From a virus, in IMG/VR virus record IMGVR_UViG_3300030099_006785, positions 1-38,117 of that record: 38,117 nt of DNA; one strand, 5' to 3'. The first letter of the stretch is position 1; every line of letters starts with the position of its first letter. Under the pieces are notes generated by a model. The model saw nothing but the letters and a program-made list of their open reading frames with translations. It had not been told where the DNA came from and did no database searches. The position numbers and the translations under genes are program-made. Shown piece by piece: positions 7,303 through 17,900 of this stretch.

Positions 7303-10169
7303 TGGATTCACTCACTACTTTAGGAAAAACTAATTATATCGGGAAGGATGGATTCCATTGGTGGATAGGCCAAGTTGCTCCTCCAAAATCATGGAAGGGC
7401 ATAAATGCTTATGTTTCAAGAAAAGGATACGCACAAAATCGTTGTAAAGTTCGTATCATTGGGTATCATCCTTTTGATGAGGAGGGAAATGTCCTTCCTG
7501 ATGATGATTTACCTTGGGCAGAATTAATGTTAGATCCCAGAGTAGGATCTGGACAGGCACAACTCAATGAAACTTCTGTTCTTGCTGGTGGAGAGATATG
7601 TATTGGTTTTTTCCTAGATGGTGATGATGCACAGCAACCAGTGATTATGGGACTTCTTCCAAAATTTGATCAGATTCCAGATGAAATTAGTAATCAAGAA
7701 ATTGATAGCGTAAAGAGTAGTGGATTCAGGGCCTTTAGTGCTGATCTTCAATCTTCAGACAGAAATCCTGGTAATCATATGTTAGGCCCACTAAACCCAG
7801 TACAACCATTGGGTAATGAAATTGCGAGGAGGAATAATCTTGAAAGTGGAAATGAACTTCAATTAAGAGATAGGGAATATGAGTTCCAATACCAAGAGGA
7901 TTTAGCACTTTCCTTATCTGAGACAGAATCTAGTGAGGAAGAATTTAGAGCAAATGAGGGTGAGAGATTCAATCAATTCCAAAAAGTAAAATTAAATAAA
8001 TCGAATAAGAAATGCAGAAAGGGCCCTGCCCATGATGGAAAAGGTGGACTACTTAAGGGTGGAGCAACTGCATCATGTAAGTTTGAAGAAGACAATACAA
8101 AAACCACAACTCATTTTAATCCTTGTGATGACTCTGCTATCGGAAAGATAAACAATTTACTTGGTGATTTTCTAAAAGCTGCCAGAACTTATGAGAGAAT
8201 TGAAGATAGTTTTATAGATCCTCTCACAAATATGATTGTTGATATGGATGCAGAACTTGAATACTTACAACAACAAACTTCTGGATTTGTGAAGGGAATG
8301 ATTAATGAATTAAAGTCTTCATTTTTGAAGGGTTTAAATAAGAAGTTTAAAAAATTTCTTTCAAAGCAAAAGAAAAATGCATCAAAATCATTCTTTAACG
8401 ACAAATCAGTGAAGAAAGGTTTTAGTAGCATTATGAACATAATTAACTGTGCTTTTGGTGCTGCACTTGCAGGACTTGGGGGTTTCCTCAAGAATATGTT
8501 TAAGAATCTTCTTAATAAAACATTCAATGCAGCAGTTTGTGCTATAGAACAGTTGACTGCAGGAATCTTTGCAAAGATTTTTGATACTCTGGAGGGTGCT
8601 TTGGGTACAGTAATGAGTGGATTAAACTGGTTAGTGGGTGGATTGGGATCAGTTTCAAAAGCATTGAGAGGAGCAAGTAGTTTAGCAAAAAAAATTCTTG
8701 ATTTTATCGGATGTGTTTTGCCTGAGTGTGAAAAACCAACTACTTACAGAACTGGAACAGGTACAAAGACACAAGCAGAGACAAACTTTGAAGAACTCAC
8801 TAAAAAAGCAAATGTCATATCGGGATTAGGAGATTCATTAGCAGAACAAAGATCTAAAACAAAGAGAAGGATACAAGATGCAGTTGATAGAGTTCTTGGT
8901 AATCCAACTCAGACAGATATAGAAGGAGTAGCAGCTGATGCTAATGTATCTTTGGAAAGAGCAGAGGCTATTCTTAGAGGAGAATCGGAAATTGTAATTG
9001 GTGGAGACACAGATTTATCAACACTTGATGATGGTTTAGGAATAGATGCAGCAATAGACAAGTTATCAATCTTTGGAGATGAGGATCTTCTCTTTGCAGA
9101 CTGCACTGAGAAAAGTAATAATCCAAATACTCAAGATGATCTCACTCCAGTAAGGCCAGGATTCATTTACTCTAAATGTATACCACCAGATTATCAGGTT
9201 AATGGATCAGGTTCAGGTGCAGAGTTATTAATTGTTGTTGGTAATGATCGTAGAATATTCTCTGTCGAAGTTATAAATGGTGGAAGAGGATATGATAATG
9301 ATACGACTATCACGATCATTGATAATACTGGAAACGGAACAGGTGCAAATGTGATACCAATCGTAAAAAATGGAGTCATTGTTGAAACTGTGATATTATC
9401 TACTGGATTTGGATACTGCCTTAATACAACTGGAATTGGATCAGATCCTATTGGAGCAGACGTTACAGGAACATTAAAAGATGTTCACATCTCAAGACCA
9501 GGATATGGTTATGATCCGAATGATACAGTTACTTTTGATGATATAACTAATATTCCTATCATTACAACTCCTAGTGGAGGAATTGTAGGAGTAAACTTCC
9601 CATCAGATTTAACCACAGAGTTTAGTGCACGACCAGTTTTAAAAGTAAATACTACGACTGGATTTGGATCTAAATTAATTCCTATAATGTCATTCAAGGG
9701 TCAGTTGAAAACTGATGTTGGTGCAGAGGATAGGAAGAAACTCATTGGAATTGAACAAGTCGTTGATTGTATTGGTGATAAAACTGAATTAGTTGGATAT
9801 GTAAATGGTGTTCCTTATTATGGCCCATTCCACCTTCATCCAAGTCGAGGTGTTAAGATGGTTGGAGCTCAACACGTAGACTACCCACATGAGATAATTT
9901 ATGATACAATGGAAGAAAGTCTCGGACAACCTCCAGTTGTTTCTCGATCTTCTAGTGTGACAAGCACAGAGACAACAGAAACTTCAGAGACTACAACACC
10001 TGTAGATACCACACCAACTATTGTGACTGAGCAAACAACTTCAACTCCAACTACTCCTACAACTACAACTACAACTGATACAAGTTCATCAAGCAGTAGT
10101 TCAACCCCACCAAGCACACCACCAAGTAGTCCACCTTCAGGCGGTGGTGGTGGTTACGGAGGATACTAA
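7302..10169 (+). CDS. 5: gp5-like baseplate hub/spike protein with OB-fold, no visible lysozyme domain
   Basis: Residues 1-130 match the gp5 N-terminal OB-fold (FHWWIGQVAP, RCKVRIIGYHPFDEEG, LPWAELMLDP, GGEICIGFFLDGDDAQQPVIMGLLP), which sits on the gp27 hub. The remaining 825 residues differ from T4 gp5 (575 aa). There is no recognisable gp5 lysozyme domain. A long amphipathic or hydrophobic stretch lies at about 378-475 (INCAFGAALAGLGGFL, LNWLVGGLGSVSKAL). Gly-rich beta modules with GGRGYDNDTTITI and RPGYGYDPNDTVTF lie at about 620-770. The His-rich YYGPFHLH-KMVGAQH-PHEIIYDT module is at about 830-875, then a Thr/Ser-rich linker and PPSGGGGGYGGY. The beta-helical needle of T4 gp5 seems to be supplied by the next gene. 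Confidence 0.8.
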   Translation: MDSLTTLGKTNYIGKDGFHWWIGQVAPPKSWKGINAYVSRKGYAQNRCKVRIIGYHPFDEEGNVLPDDDLPWAELMLDPRVGSGQAQLNETSVLAGGEICIGFFLDGDDAQQPVIMGLLPKFDQIPDEISNQEIDSVKSSGFRAFSADLQSSDRNPGNHMLGPLNPVQPLGNEIARRNNLESGNELQLRDREYEFQYQEDLALSLSETESSEEEFRANEGERFNQFQKVKLNKSNKKCRKGPAHDGKGGLLKGGATASCKFEEDNTKTTTHFNPCDDSAIGKINNLLGDFLKAARTYERIEDSFIDPLTNMIVDMDAELEYLQQQTSGFVKGMINELKSSFLKGLNKKFKKFLSKQKKNASKSFFNDKSVKKGFSSIMNIINCAFGAALAGLGGFLKNMFKNLLNKTFNAAVCAIEQLTAGIFAKIFDTLEGALGTVMSGLNWLVGGLGSVSKALRGASSLAKKILDFIGCVLPECEKPTTYRTGTGTKTQAETNFEELTKKANVISGLGDSLAEQRSKTKRRIQDAVDRVLGNPTQTDIEGVAADANVSLERAEAILRGESEIVIGGDTDLSTLDDGLGIDAAIDKLSIFGDEDLLFADCTEKSNNPNTQDDLTPVRPGFIYSKCIPPDYQVNGSGSGAELLIVVGNDRRIFSVEVINGGRGYDNDTTITIIDNTGNGTGANVIPIVKNGVIVETVILSTGFGYCLNTTGIGSDPIGADVTGTLKDVHISRPGYGYDPNDTVTFDDITNIPIITTPSGGIVGVNFPSDLTTEFSARPVLKVNTTTGFGSKLIPIMSFKGQLKTDVGAEDRKKLIGIEQVVDCIGDKTELVGYVNGVPYYGPFHLHPSRGVKMVGAQHVDYPHEIIYDTMEESLGQPPVVSRSSSVTSTETTETSETTTPVDTTPTIVTEQTTSTPTTPTTTTTTDTSSSSSSSTPPSTPPSSPPSGGGGGYGGY

Positions 10170-10810
10170 TGACAGAAGAAGAAATTAGAAAAATTATTAG
10201 AGATGAGATGGAAAAATATGATAAGTATTATCGTAGAACTTATCCCTCATTTGAAGTAACTGGTGGAGGCCCAACACTTGAGCACGAAGAAGCGGAATAT
10301 TGTTTGACAACAGAGTCATCTCAAGGTTTACATTTTTATCAGGGTGGCATAGGAAAATTAGGTGCAAATAAAACAATTGAGATTCAAGCAGGACATATAT
10401 CACCTAGTGATGGGAAGGGATTAGGTGGAGGTGGTAATGCAATAAAACTTCAATGTAAACACGGAAGAATACTTATTTTTGCAGAGTCAAGTGATCTCGA
10501 ACTCAACGCAAGAAATATTGCTATTACAGCAACAAATGATATAATTTTGGATGCTGGTGGAAATATTAAAGGCAAATCTGGTGCTAATACTGAATTCATT
10601 GCATTTAATGATCTAAGTTTAGATGCGACTAAACAATTGTTTATTAATGGTGGGGATGCAGTAGGCATACATTGTGAAGGTGATATGATACACACCACCT
10701 CTGGAATAGATGAAACTTTCGCACCTGATTTTCATGACGGATTCAGTGCGTTTCACGATGCAACTCCTCCACTTCAATCTAAAATTACTTTTTACAATCA
10801 AAACAAATGA
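10169..10810 (+). CDS. Beta-helix spike-tip-like protein
   Basis: The 213-aa protein starts with a short charged helix (MTEEEIRKIIRDEMEKYDKY). It then becomes a regular beta-strand repeat with alternating hydrophobic residues: AIKLQCKHGRILIFAES, LELNARNIAITATNDIILDAG and LSLDATKQLFINGGDAVGIHC. This pattern resembles the C-terminal needle of gp5 and the DUF2345 region of VgrG, trimeric beta-prisms that pierce the outer membrane. The upstream gp5-like protein shows no such needle, and the two genes overlap (TAATG), so this may be the needle as a separate polypeptide. The Cys and His residues could bind metal, but I cannot place a tip motif. Its 3' end overlaps the next start by ATGA. Confidence 0.6.
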   Translation: MTEEEIRKIIRDEMEKYDKYYRRTYPSFEVTGGGPTLEHEEAEYCLTTESSQGLHFYQGGIGKLGANKTIEIQAGHISPSDGKGLGGGGNAIKLQCKHGRILIFAESSDLELNARNIAITATNDIILDAGGNIKGKSGANTEFIAFNDLSLDATKQLFINGGDAVGIHCEGDMIHTTSGIDETFAPDFHDGFSAFHDATPPLQSKITFYNQNK

Positions 10811-11616
10811 GTATTAAGAATATAATCACAGAAACTATGTCTCTCCATGTAGGAGATCCTGTTTGGTCAAGACCTGATCAGTCAACTTTGACTAAGGCAG
10901 GTGTCTTGACTTGTGGTGGCATATCTATCTTTGGTGATTGTAGTGATATCGGTGGTATTGCAACAGTTACAATTGGAACAGCAGATGGGGACTCATTGCA
11001 AAAAAATAAAAAGTTATCTCTTCACGTAAAAGGAAATACAGTTATTAAGGGGGATACACAAACTCCTCACGCTTTGAGAGTGTCTGGTGGTGAGGATCAT
11101 AAACTTTATGTTGATGGTAATGCACTTTTTAATCATCCTAACATTGGTGATTTAGCTGTTAGATTTGGTTTAGCAGATGAGAGAGGCAAAACTTTTGACA
11201 TAAAACACCCAAGTCGAGATGGATTCCGATTAAGATATGCTTGTATTGAGGGCCCAGAGATAGCAGTTTATTGTAGGGGAAGACTCAACACAGGCACCGA
11301 GATTCAATTACCATCTTATTGGAAAAATTTAGTCTATGAAAATAGTATCACAGTTCAGATTACACCCATAGGAACACAGCAAGATATCATAGTCAAAGAG
11401 TATGATAATGAAAAAGTTATTTTAGAATCTAGTTCTACCATAGATTGTTTCTATACAATATGTGCTGAAAGGAAAGATGTAAATCCACTCATAACTGAAT
11501 ACGAAGGAAAACAAGGAGATTATCCAGATCCAAATTGGAATCTTGGTATATTTGATGAGAATAGGAATTTAAAAGATCCAAAGTATGCGACTTCTCAAAA
11601 TGTTATTACTAAATAA
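10807..11616 (+). CDS. Fibre-type structural protein with conserved IKHPSRDGFRLRY-CIEGPE domain
   Basis: Residues 1-115 are beta-rich and fibre-like (LHVKGNTVIKGDTQTPHALRVSG, DHKLYVDGNALF). Residues about 130-235 carry a block I recognise from many marine T4-like phage and some algal-virus proteins: FDIKHPSRDGFRLRYACIEG, PEIAVYCRGRL, LPSYWKNLVYENSITVQITPIG. It resembles a conserved C-terminal domain of fibre proteins, but I cannot assign a biochemical function. The C-terminus (EYEGKQGDYPDPNWNLG) is also of that type. It overlaps the spike-like gene by four bases and ends the late transcript that starts at the cp12 promoter, apart from the small ORF that follows. Confidence 0.6.
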   Translation: MSIKNIITETMSLHVGDPVWSRPDQSTLTKAGVLTCGGISIFGDCSDIGGIATVTIGTADGDSLQKNKKLSLHVKGNTVIKGDTQTPHALRVSGGEDHKLYVDGNALFNHPNIGDLAVRFGLADERGKTFDIKHPSRDGFRLRYACIEGPEIAVYCRGRLNTGTEIQLPSYWKNLVYENSITVQITPIGTQQDIIVKEYDNEKVILESSSTIDCFYTICAERKDVNPLITEYEGKQGDYPDPNWNLGIFDENRNLKDPKYATSQNVITK

Positions 11617-11635
11617 AAACATCTGCAACTAAATT

Positions 11636-11812
11636 ATGCATATTCAAAGACATCAGTTAAGAGAGTTACAGTATCTGCAAGAGGACATTGCAGAATACTT
11701 TACTGATGACAATATAATAAGTGGTGAAACCTACTGGACTTGTGTTGAATCAATAGCAATTGCAAAACTTGCTGAGTTGAGAGGAGATATCCAAACCAAA
11801 ATTGACTTTTGA
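11636..11812 (+). CDS. Small conserved-type phage protein (58 aa)
   Basis: An ATG at 11636 opens a 58-codon frame ending TGA at 11810-11812. The product is MHIQRHQLRELQYLQEDIAE, then YFTDDNIISGETYWTCVESI, then AIAKLAELRGDIQTKIDF. It is strongly helical, acidic and cytosolic, with balanced codon use like its neighbours. It fills the gap between the fibre-type gene and the terminator-like hairpin, with only 19 bases before it and no strong ribosome site. I recall similar small ORFs in cyanomyovirus structural clusters but know no function. The alternative is chance, which is unlikely given its length in a gap and its protein-like composition. Confidence 0.65.
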   Translation: MHIQRHQLRELQYLQEDIAEYFTDDNIISGETYWTCVESIAIAKLAELRGDIQTKIDF

Positions 11813-11818
11813 TTTCAA

Positions 11819-11865
11819 AAAAGGTGAGAAAAAAATTTTGGGCCAAAATTAGTCCCAAACCTTTT
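11819..11865 (+). terminator. Nested AT-rich hairpin, probable terminator (copy A)
   Basis: Outer arms AAAAGGT (11819-11825) and ACCTTTT (11859-11865) enclose a perfect inner repeat AATTTTGG-G-CCAAAATT (11834-11850). The 3' side ends in a T-run, and the reverse strand also ends in T6. It follows the last gene of the block and precedes a late promoter. A similar element lies at 31179-31229. Confidence 0.65.
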
Positions 11866-11867
11866 CT

Positions 11868-11875
11868 GATAAATA
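11868..11875 (+). promoter_or_regulatory. T4-type late promoter (GATAAATA) for the large adhesin block
   Basis: GATAAATA matches the NATAAATA late consensus and directly follows the terminator-like hairpin, 33 bases before the ATG at 11908. It probably drives the long 11908-31161 block, since no further late motif was seen between those genes. Confidence 0.72.
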
Positions 11876-11907
11876 AGACAGAAGAAAAAATTTAGTGTGC
11901 TAATACG

Positions 11908-14900
11908 ATGCCCCTTTCAAGGTTAGAAAATTTTCTAGTTAATACTGATGGTAATATCTTATATGTAAACCCGTCTGATCTGGATGCTACAGATAGTTTT
12001 GATAATAAAGGAAACTCTTTAACTAGACCCTTCGTTACCATACAGAGAGCACTCATTGAATCGGCTAGATTTGCATATCAATCAGGACAGAATAACGATA
12101 AATTTGATAGAACAACAATATTATTATATCCTGGCGAACACGTAATTGATAATAGACCAGGATTATATATTCGACAAAATCCAAATAATACTGCAATTCC
12201 ACAATATTTTTCAGAAAACTCAGACACATCTGATGTCACATCAACAACTGACATTGAACTTGATAATGGATCAATATTTGATTTGAATAATGTTAATAAC
12301 GTTTTATATAAACTTAATTCAGTTCATGGTGGTGCGATTGTTCCAAAAGGAACTTCAATAGTTGGTCTTGATTTAAGAAAAACAAAAGTAAGACCATTAT
12401 ATGTGCCTAATCCTGATGTTGGTGATGATGTTATACCAAGATCTGCACTCTTTCGTGTAACAGGTGGTTGCTATTTTTGGCAATTTAGTATGTTTGATGC
12501 AAATCAATCAGTATACTTTAGTAAAAACTTTACCGAAAAAAGAAATCCAAACATATCACACCATAAGTTAACTTGTTTTGAGTATGCTGATGGTATTAAT
12601 AGTGAATCATTAACAGGAACAACAGACTTACAGCAGTATTATTTTAAATTGATGAATGCCTATGGAACTGATACTGGTAATAGAAATATTAAAGATTTCC
12701 CAAGTCTAGCAGATGATTTCGAACCAAACACACCAGAGACTAAGATCGTTGGTGACCTTACTGCTAATGATAATAAAATAGAAGAGTTGACTTCTAGTAG
12801 TCTAAATGCTTCTGTTACAACAGAGAATCCACACGGATTAACTGTTGACGATCAAATTTTAATTGCAGGAGTTGGATCAACTGATCTTTATAATGGAACA
12901 TATCGAGTTACTGGTATCACAAGCGATAGGAAGTTCTCATACAATTTAAATTCAGACGCAAATGATGATGTTGTGAATCTCGCATTAAATCCTGATGCAA
13001 AAGTAACGATTGAAGCAGATACAGTTACTGGTGCTTCACCATATATCTTTAACTGCTCACTTAGATCTGTATTTGGTATGTGTGGATTACATGCTGATGG
13101 ATCAAAGGCAACTGGATTTAAATCTATGGTTGTTGCTCAGTTCACAGGTATTGGACTACAGAAAGATGACAAAGCATTTGTAATTTATAAACCATCAACT
13201 GGTGACTATTTGAATAGTGTTGATGCGGCTGCAGATCCTGATATTAACACTCCATTATATCTGAATCCAGAGTCTCAATACAGAAAGAGATATGATAATT
13301 TTCATATTAAAGTATCAAATGACTCATTTATTCAGGCAGTTTCTGTTTTTGCGATTGGTTTCTCAAATCATTTCCTTGCAGAGTCTGGTGGTGAACAGTC
13401 AATCACAAACTCCAACTCTAACTTTGGTAACAAAGCATTAGTATCAAAAGGATTCAAGGCAAATGCATTTAATCGTGATGACACAGGTTATGTAACTCAT
13501 ATAGTTCCACCAAAAGATTTACAAAAAGAGGAAACAAATATAATTTGGAGAATTTTAGATCCAATTAAAACAAAAGCTGCTGCTACTACTAGTCGTCTTT
13601 ATATAAAAGATGAAAAGGACGTAACAAATCCACCAACTAACGTTGTGAATGGATTCAGAATTGGTGCAAAGAAAGATGATAAGTTATTTTTAAATGTAAA
13701 TGTTGGTGGACAAAATGTAACTTACAGTTCACCGATTCTGATGCCAGTTGCATCAGGAGATGGCCCAGTTGCTGAGAAAAAGTTTACTGTTGATCGTACA
13801 GCATCTGGTAATAATATTGCATCTAAAGAAATTACTTTGACTGAAAATCATAACTTCCTTAATGGTGAGTCAGTTCGAGTTTTTGCTGATAATGGTAGAA
13901 CTCCAGATGGTATTGAAATCGGTAGAAAATATTTTGTAATTACTGTTGCTGGCACTGGAAATGAAAAGAAAATTAAACTTGCAAATACACAAAGTGATGC
14001 TCTCGCAGGAACTGTAGTCCCAGACGAAATTAATACGAAAGGTGGAATTTTAACAGTTCAAAGCACAGTTACAGATAAAATACCAGGTGAAATTGGACAT
14101 CCAATACAATTTGATTCTAGTAATGTAACATATACAAGAGATGGAGCATCAGTAACAGAAGTTGGTGGGTGGTATATTCTTGGATCTTCTGATGCCACTA
14201 ATCTAATCTTTAGTGGATTTAATACTGGAACCAATGCTGTTACAATTGATCAAAAAAATTCATCAACTTATGTTCAAAGAAGATCAGAAAGTCGTGCTCT
14301 AGATGATCGTATTTACAGATTACGTTACGTAATACCAAAAGATTTTATTGGTGCAAATATTGCAAAGAAACCAGAGAAGAACTATGTATTGCAAGAATCC
14401 AAAACAGTTGGAGAGGATGCAACAATTACTAGCGTAATTAGTAATCGTAATCCACGAGTTATTGCTGGTATCGCTACTGATGGTACGACTTCAACCATTA
14501 ACATTGTAACCACAGAGATACCACATAAATTAAGTGTTAATGATAAAGTTAAAATCAGAAATGTAAGAAGTTCGGCAAATACAACTGGTGAGTTTAACTC
14601 TGGATACAATGGATTATTCACAGTGACAGGAACTCCTTCATCAAAAACATTTACATATACGAATCAGAGTACACCAGGAACCTACACGGATATTACAGCT
14701 GATGCTCGTGCAGGTACAAATGATCGCAAACTTGCAGATCTACCAGTTTTGGAAAGAGTTGAGTATGATACATCTTACACAATACAAGAGGTAGAAACGA
14801 TACAGGAATATATTTCTGGTCAACAAGATGGTGTATTTTATCTAACTTGTTTAATTGGAAACGTATCACCAACCGTTTCTGAGTTTTCTGATTCAAGATA

Positions 14901-17900
14901 TAAGCAAAACTTCCTTAACTTATATCCAACAGTTGATAAAGATAATCCAAATAACGATCCAGTTCAATCTGTATCTGCAGCCTCAAATGAGACATTAGGT
15001 AAAGTAGATGTTAATAACCCACTCAATAGTATTACAAAAGAATCAACGATTAATTATCTAAGAGATAATCGTATTGGATTTGCAGTTACTTTTGCTGAGA
15101 GTGATATCGCAGGTATCACAACTCTAACATCAGATGTGGAGCATAATTTAAATTCAATTACATCTTTAAGTGTTACAACTGCTGGTAGTAACTATCCTGC
15201 AGACAAAACAATTCACAATGTAGAATTAGTAAACAATTCTGATCCATCTGCTGATGGTGCAACTGTTACAATTACAACAAATGGTAGTGGAGCAATAGTT
15301 CCTAGTAGTGTAAAAATTATAGATGGAGGTTCTGGTTATGATGTAAATGATTTATTGACTGTTGGTACAGGAGATGGTGTGGTTTCAGTATCAGCAATTA
15401 ATGATGCTGTAGGAAATGTAATTCAAGTTGTTGGTGTTGGTAGTACTACTAATAGAACTAATAGTGGATATAATGGATTATATAAAATTACAGCAGTTCC
15501 AAGTCCAAAATCAGTTCAGTACACGCACGTTGCTCAAGGTGAAAATGCAGGATCAAGTGTAGGTGTTTATACAGGCCCAGTCAGCACAACAAGTGGCGTG
15601 TTTACATTACTTGATGAGAAGATTGGAATTAGTCAAATAGATGGTGTTGCAGGCACAAATCTTCCAGGAACTGTAACAGTTACAACGAGTGTGAATCATA
15701 ACTTAGCAGTTGGAAATAAGATAAAAGTTGCAGGTCTAGTTGGAACAGCAAGAACAGTTTATAATGGATTTGATTTTGTTGTTAAGGAAAAGGTATCAAA
15801 TACAGTCTTCACAATGAACTCTACACTTGCAATACCAGTAACTGGTGAGGCAGGTGCAGAACTTTATAAGTATGGTTTAAATTCATTTGGTCAGGATAAT
15901 TCACTTGCCTCTGAAAAAATTGCTGGTAGTCTTTCTCCATTATTAACTGGTGTTGATTCTAAATTACTTTCAGACACTAGTGCTGCTGGTACTGGAAATC
16001 CTGCAACATCCACTATTTCTATTACTAGCACAATAGGATTTAATGTTGGAGACTTTGTACAAATCGGAAATGAAATTATAAGAATTGTCAGTAAGAACGC
16101 TGATGGTCTAAGATTTGATGGATATAGAGGTGTATTAGGAACTCAATCTGTTGTTCATGTGGCAGACGAACTTGTGAGAAAGATAAATGTCATACCATCT
16201 GAACTTCATAGATTCTCTGCGATACGTGCTTCTGGTCACACATTTGAATATATTGGATACGGGCCAGGTAACTACTCAACATCTCTACCACAAAAAATTA
16301 AGAAGCAAATTGAATTAGAGCAAGAACTTCTTGCAATCTCTAGAGAAGAGGATGGTGGAGTTGTATTCTTCTCTGGTATGAATGATCGTGGTGATTTCTT
16401 TAGTGGAGATAGAGCAGAACCGAGAGAATTATTCTTAGGTGAGATTGGTGATTCTAATTCTGCGATCTTCGATGATTTATTCGTACGTAATACATTGCGT
16501 GTTGGTGGTGGGCCAAATCAAAACTTACCATCAGAGTTTAATGGGCCAGTTAACTTCTCAAATAAAGTAACGTCCACATCACTTGATGGTATTGAAGCAA
16601 TTAAATTATTAATCAAGGGTAATGCACTCAATAATCCATCATTCCAAGTTGGTGATGATTCAAATCCATCCCTCTTAGTCGATAAAGCAACACAAAATGT
16701 TGGTATTCGAAATGCATCTCCTCAACATGAACTTGATGTTAACGGAACAATCCGTGCAAATGTTTATGAGAACTTTAAGTTATCTGATTTACCTGATGCT
16801 ACTGAGGAAACAACCTTTGCAAGAAATCGTATTATTAAAGTTAAAGAAGATGGTAGTGGTTATGAAATGATTGATCCTCATGAATTATCCGCATATGAGT
16901 TAAGAAGTCTTGGAGTAAGTAATGATGGATCCGTTTATTCGGGTCTTGGAGAAATTGAAAACGGTAAGTTAAAAATAACTGGTATATCAACTGATAAATT
17001 CTTCCTTGATGAAAGAGTTAAATTATTTGGTGTAACAGAATCATCAGATTCTGTAGAAATTCCTGATCCAATAACTGATAATACAGTAAAAGTTGAAACA
17101 ATTCCAGTCACTGGTTTTTCCACTGCAGCAACTTATTACTACTGGCAAGCAGAATACCATTTAAAAAATGGTAAAGTTGGTGTTTCATCACAAATATCTC
17201 CAACTGGTGATTATTCTACAGATGATGCAAGAAAAGGTGTTGTAAATACAGACATAGCAAGTTTTAATGATCTTAATCATAATGCTCTATCATTAAAAAG
17301 ATCAAATCAAGATCATGGTATTCTAATTTATCGTCAGAATTTTGTTCATCCTAGCGGTAATAATGCAACATTAGATCAAAAAACTTCTAAAAATAATGCA
17401 GATCTTGGTCAGGCAAAATTAATTGCTGTTTTAGGTCAAAGAGAATTGGGGTCAACTCAAACAAGTGGAATTACTTGGAAAGATTTTGGAGTTTACGAAC
17501 AAACTGCTTGGAGTCCGAAGGGAACAGTTAATGAGTTTCTTGGTTCTGATACTAGCACAACAGAAACTGATCAGATTCATTTTCCAACAATCGGTACGGA
17601 GGGTCAAAGAAGAGGTTGGGATATTGATAAGATTGTTTCTATTGGGCAGAATAGTATTACTGTTGACGGTAATTATAAGGTAAACAACATAGATGGAGTT
17701 GTTGGTTTTGGAACAACCACAGTGGTTAAGGTAGTTCACGATAATACTAAAGCATTATCTGATGCTATTGCAAGAATTAGTTCTGCTGGTGGTAATTATC
17801 TAGATTTACCAAGTGGAACATATCTTACAAATAAACTTATCATTCCAACTAAATTTAGTTTGAGAGGTAATGGAAAGAACAGTATTATTAAACAACAATA

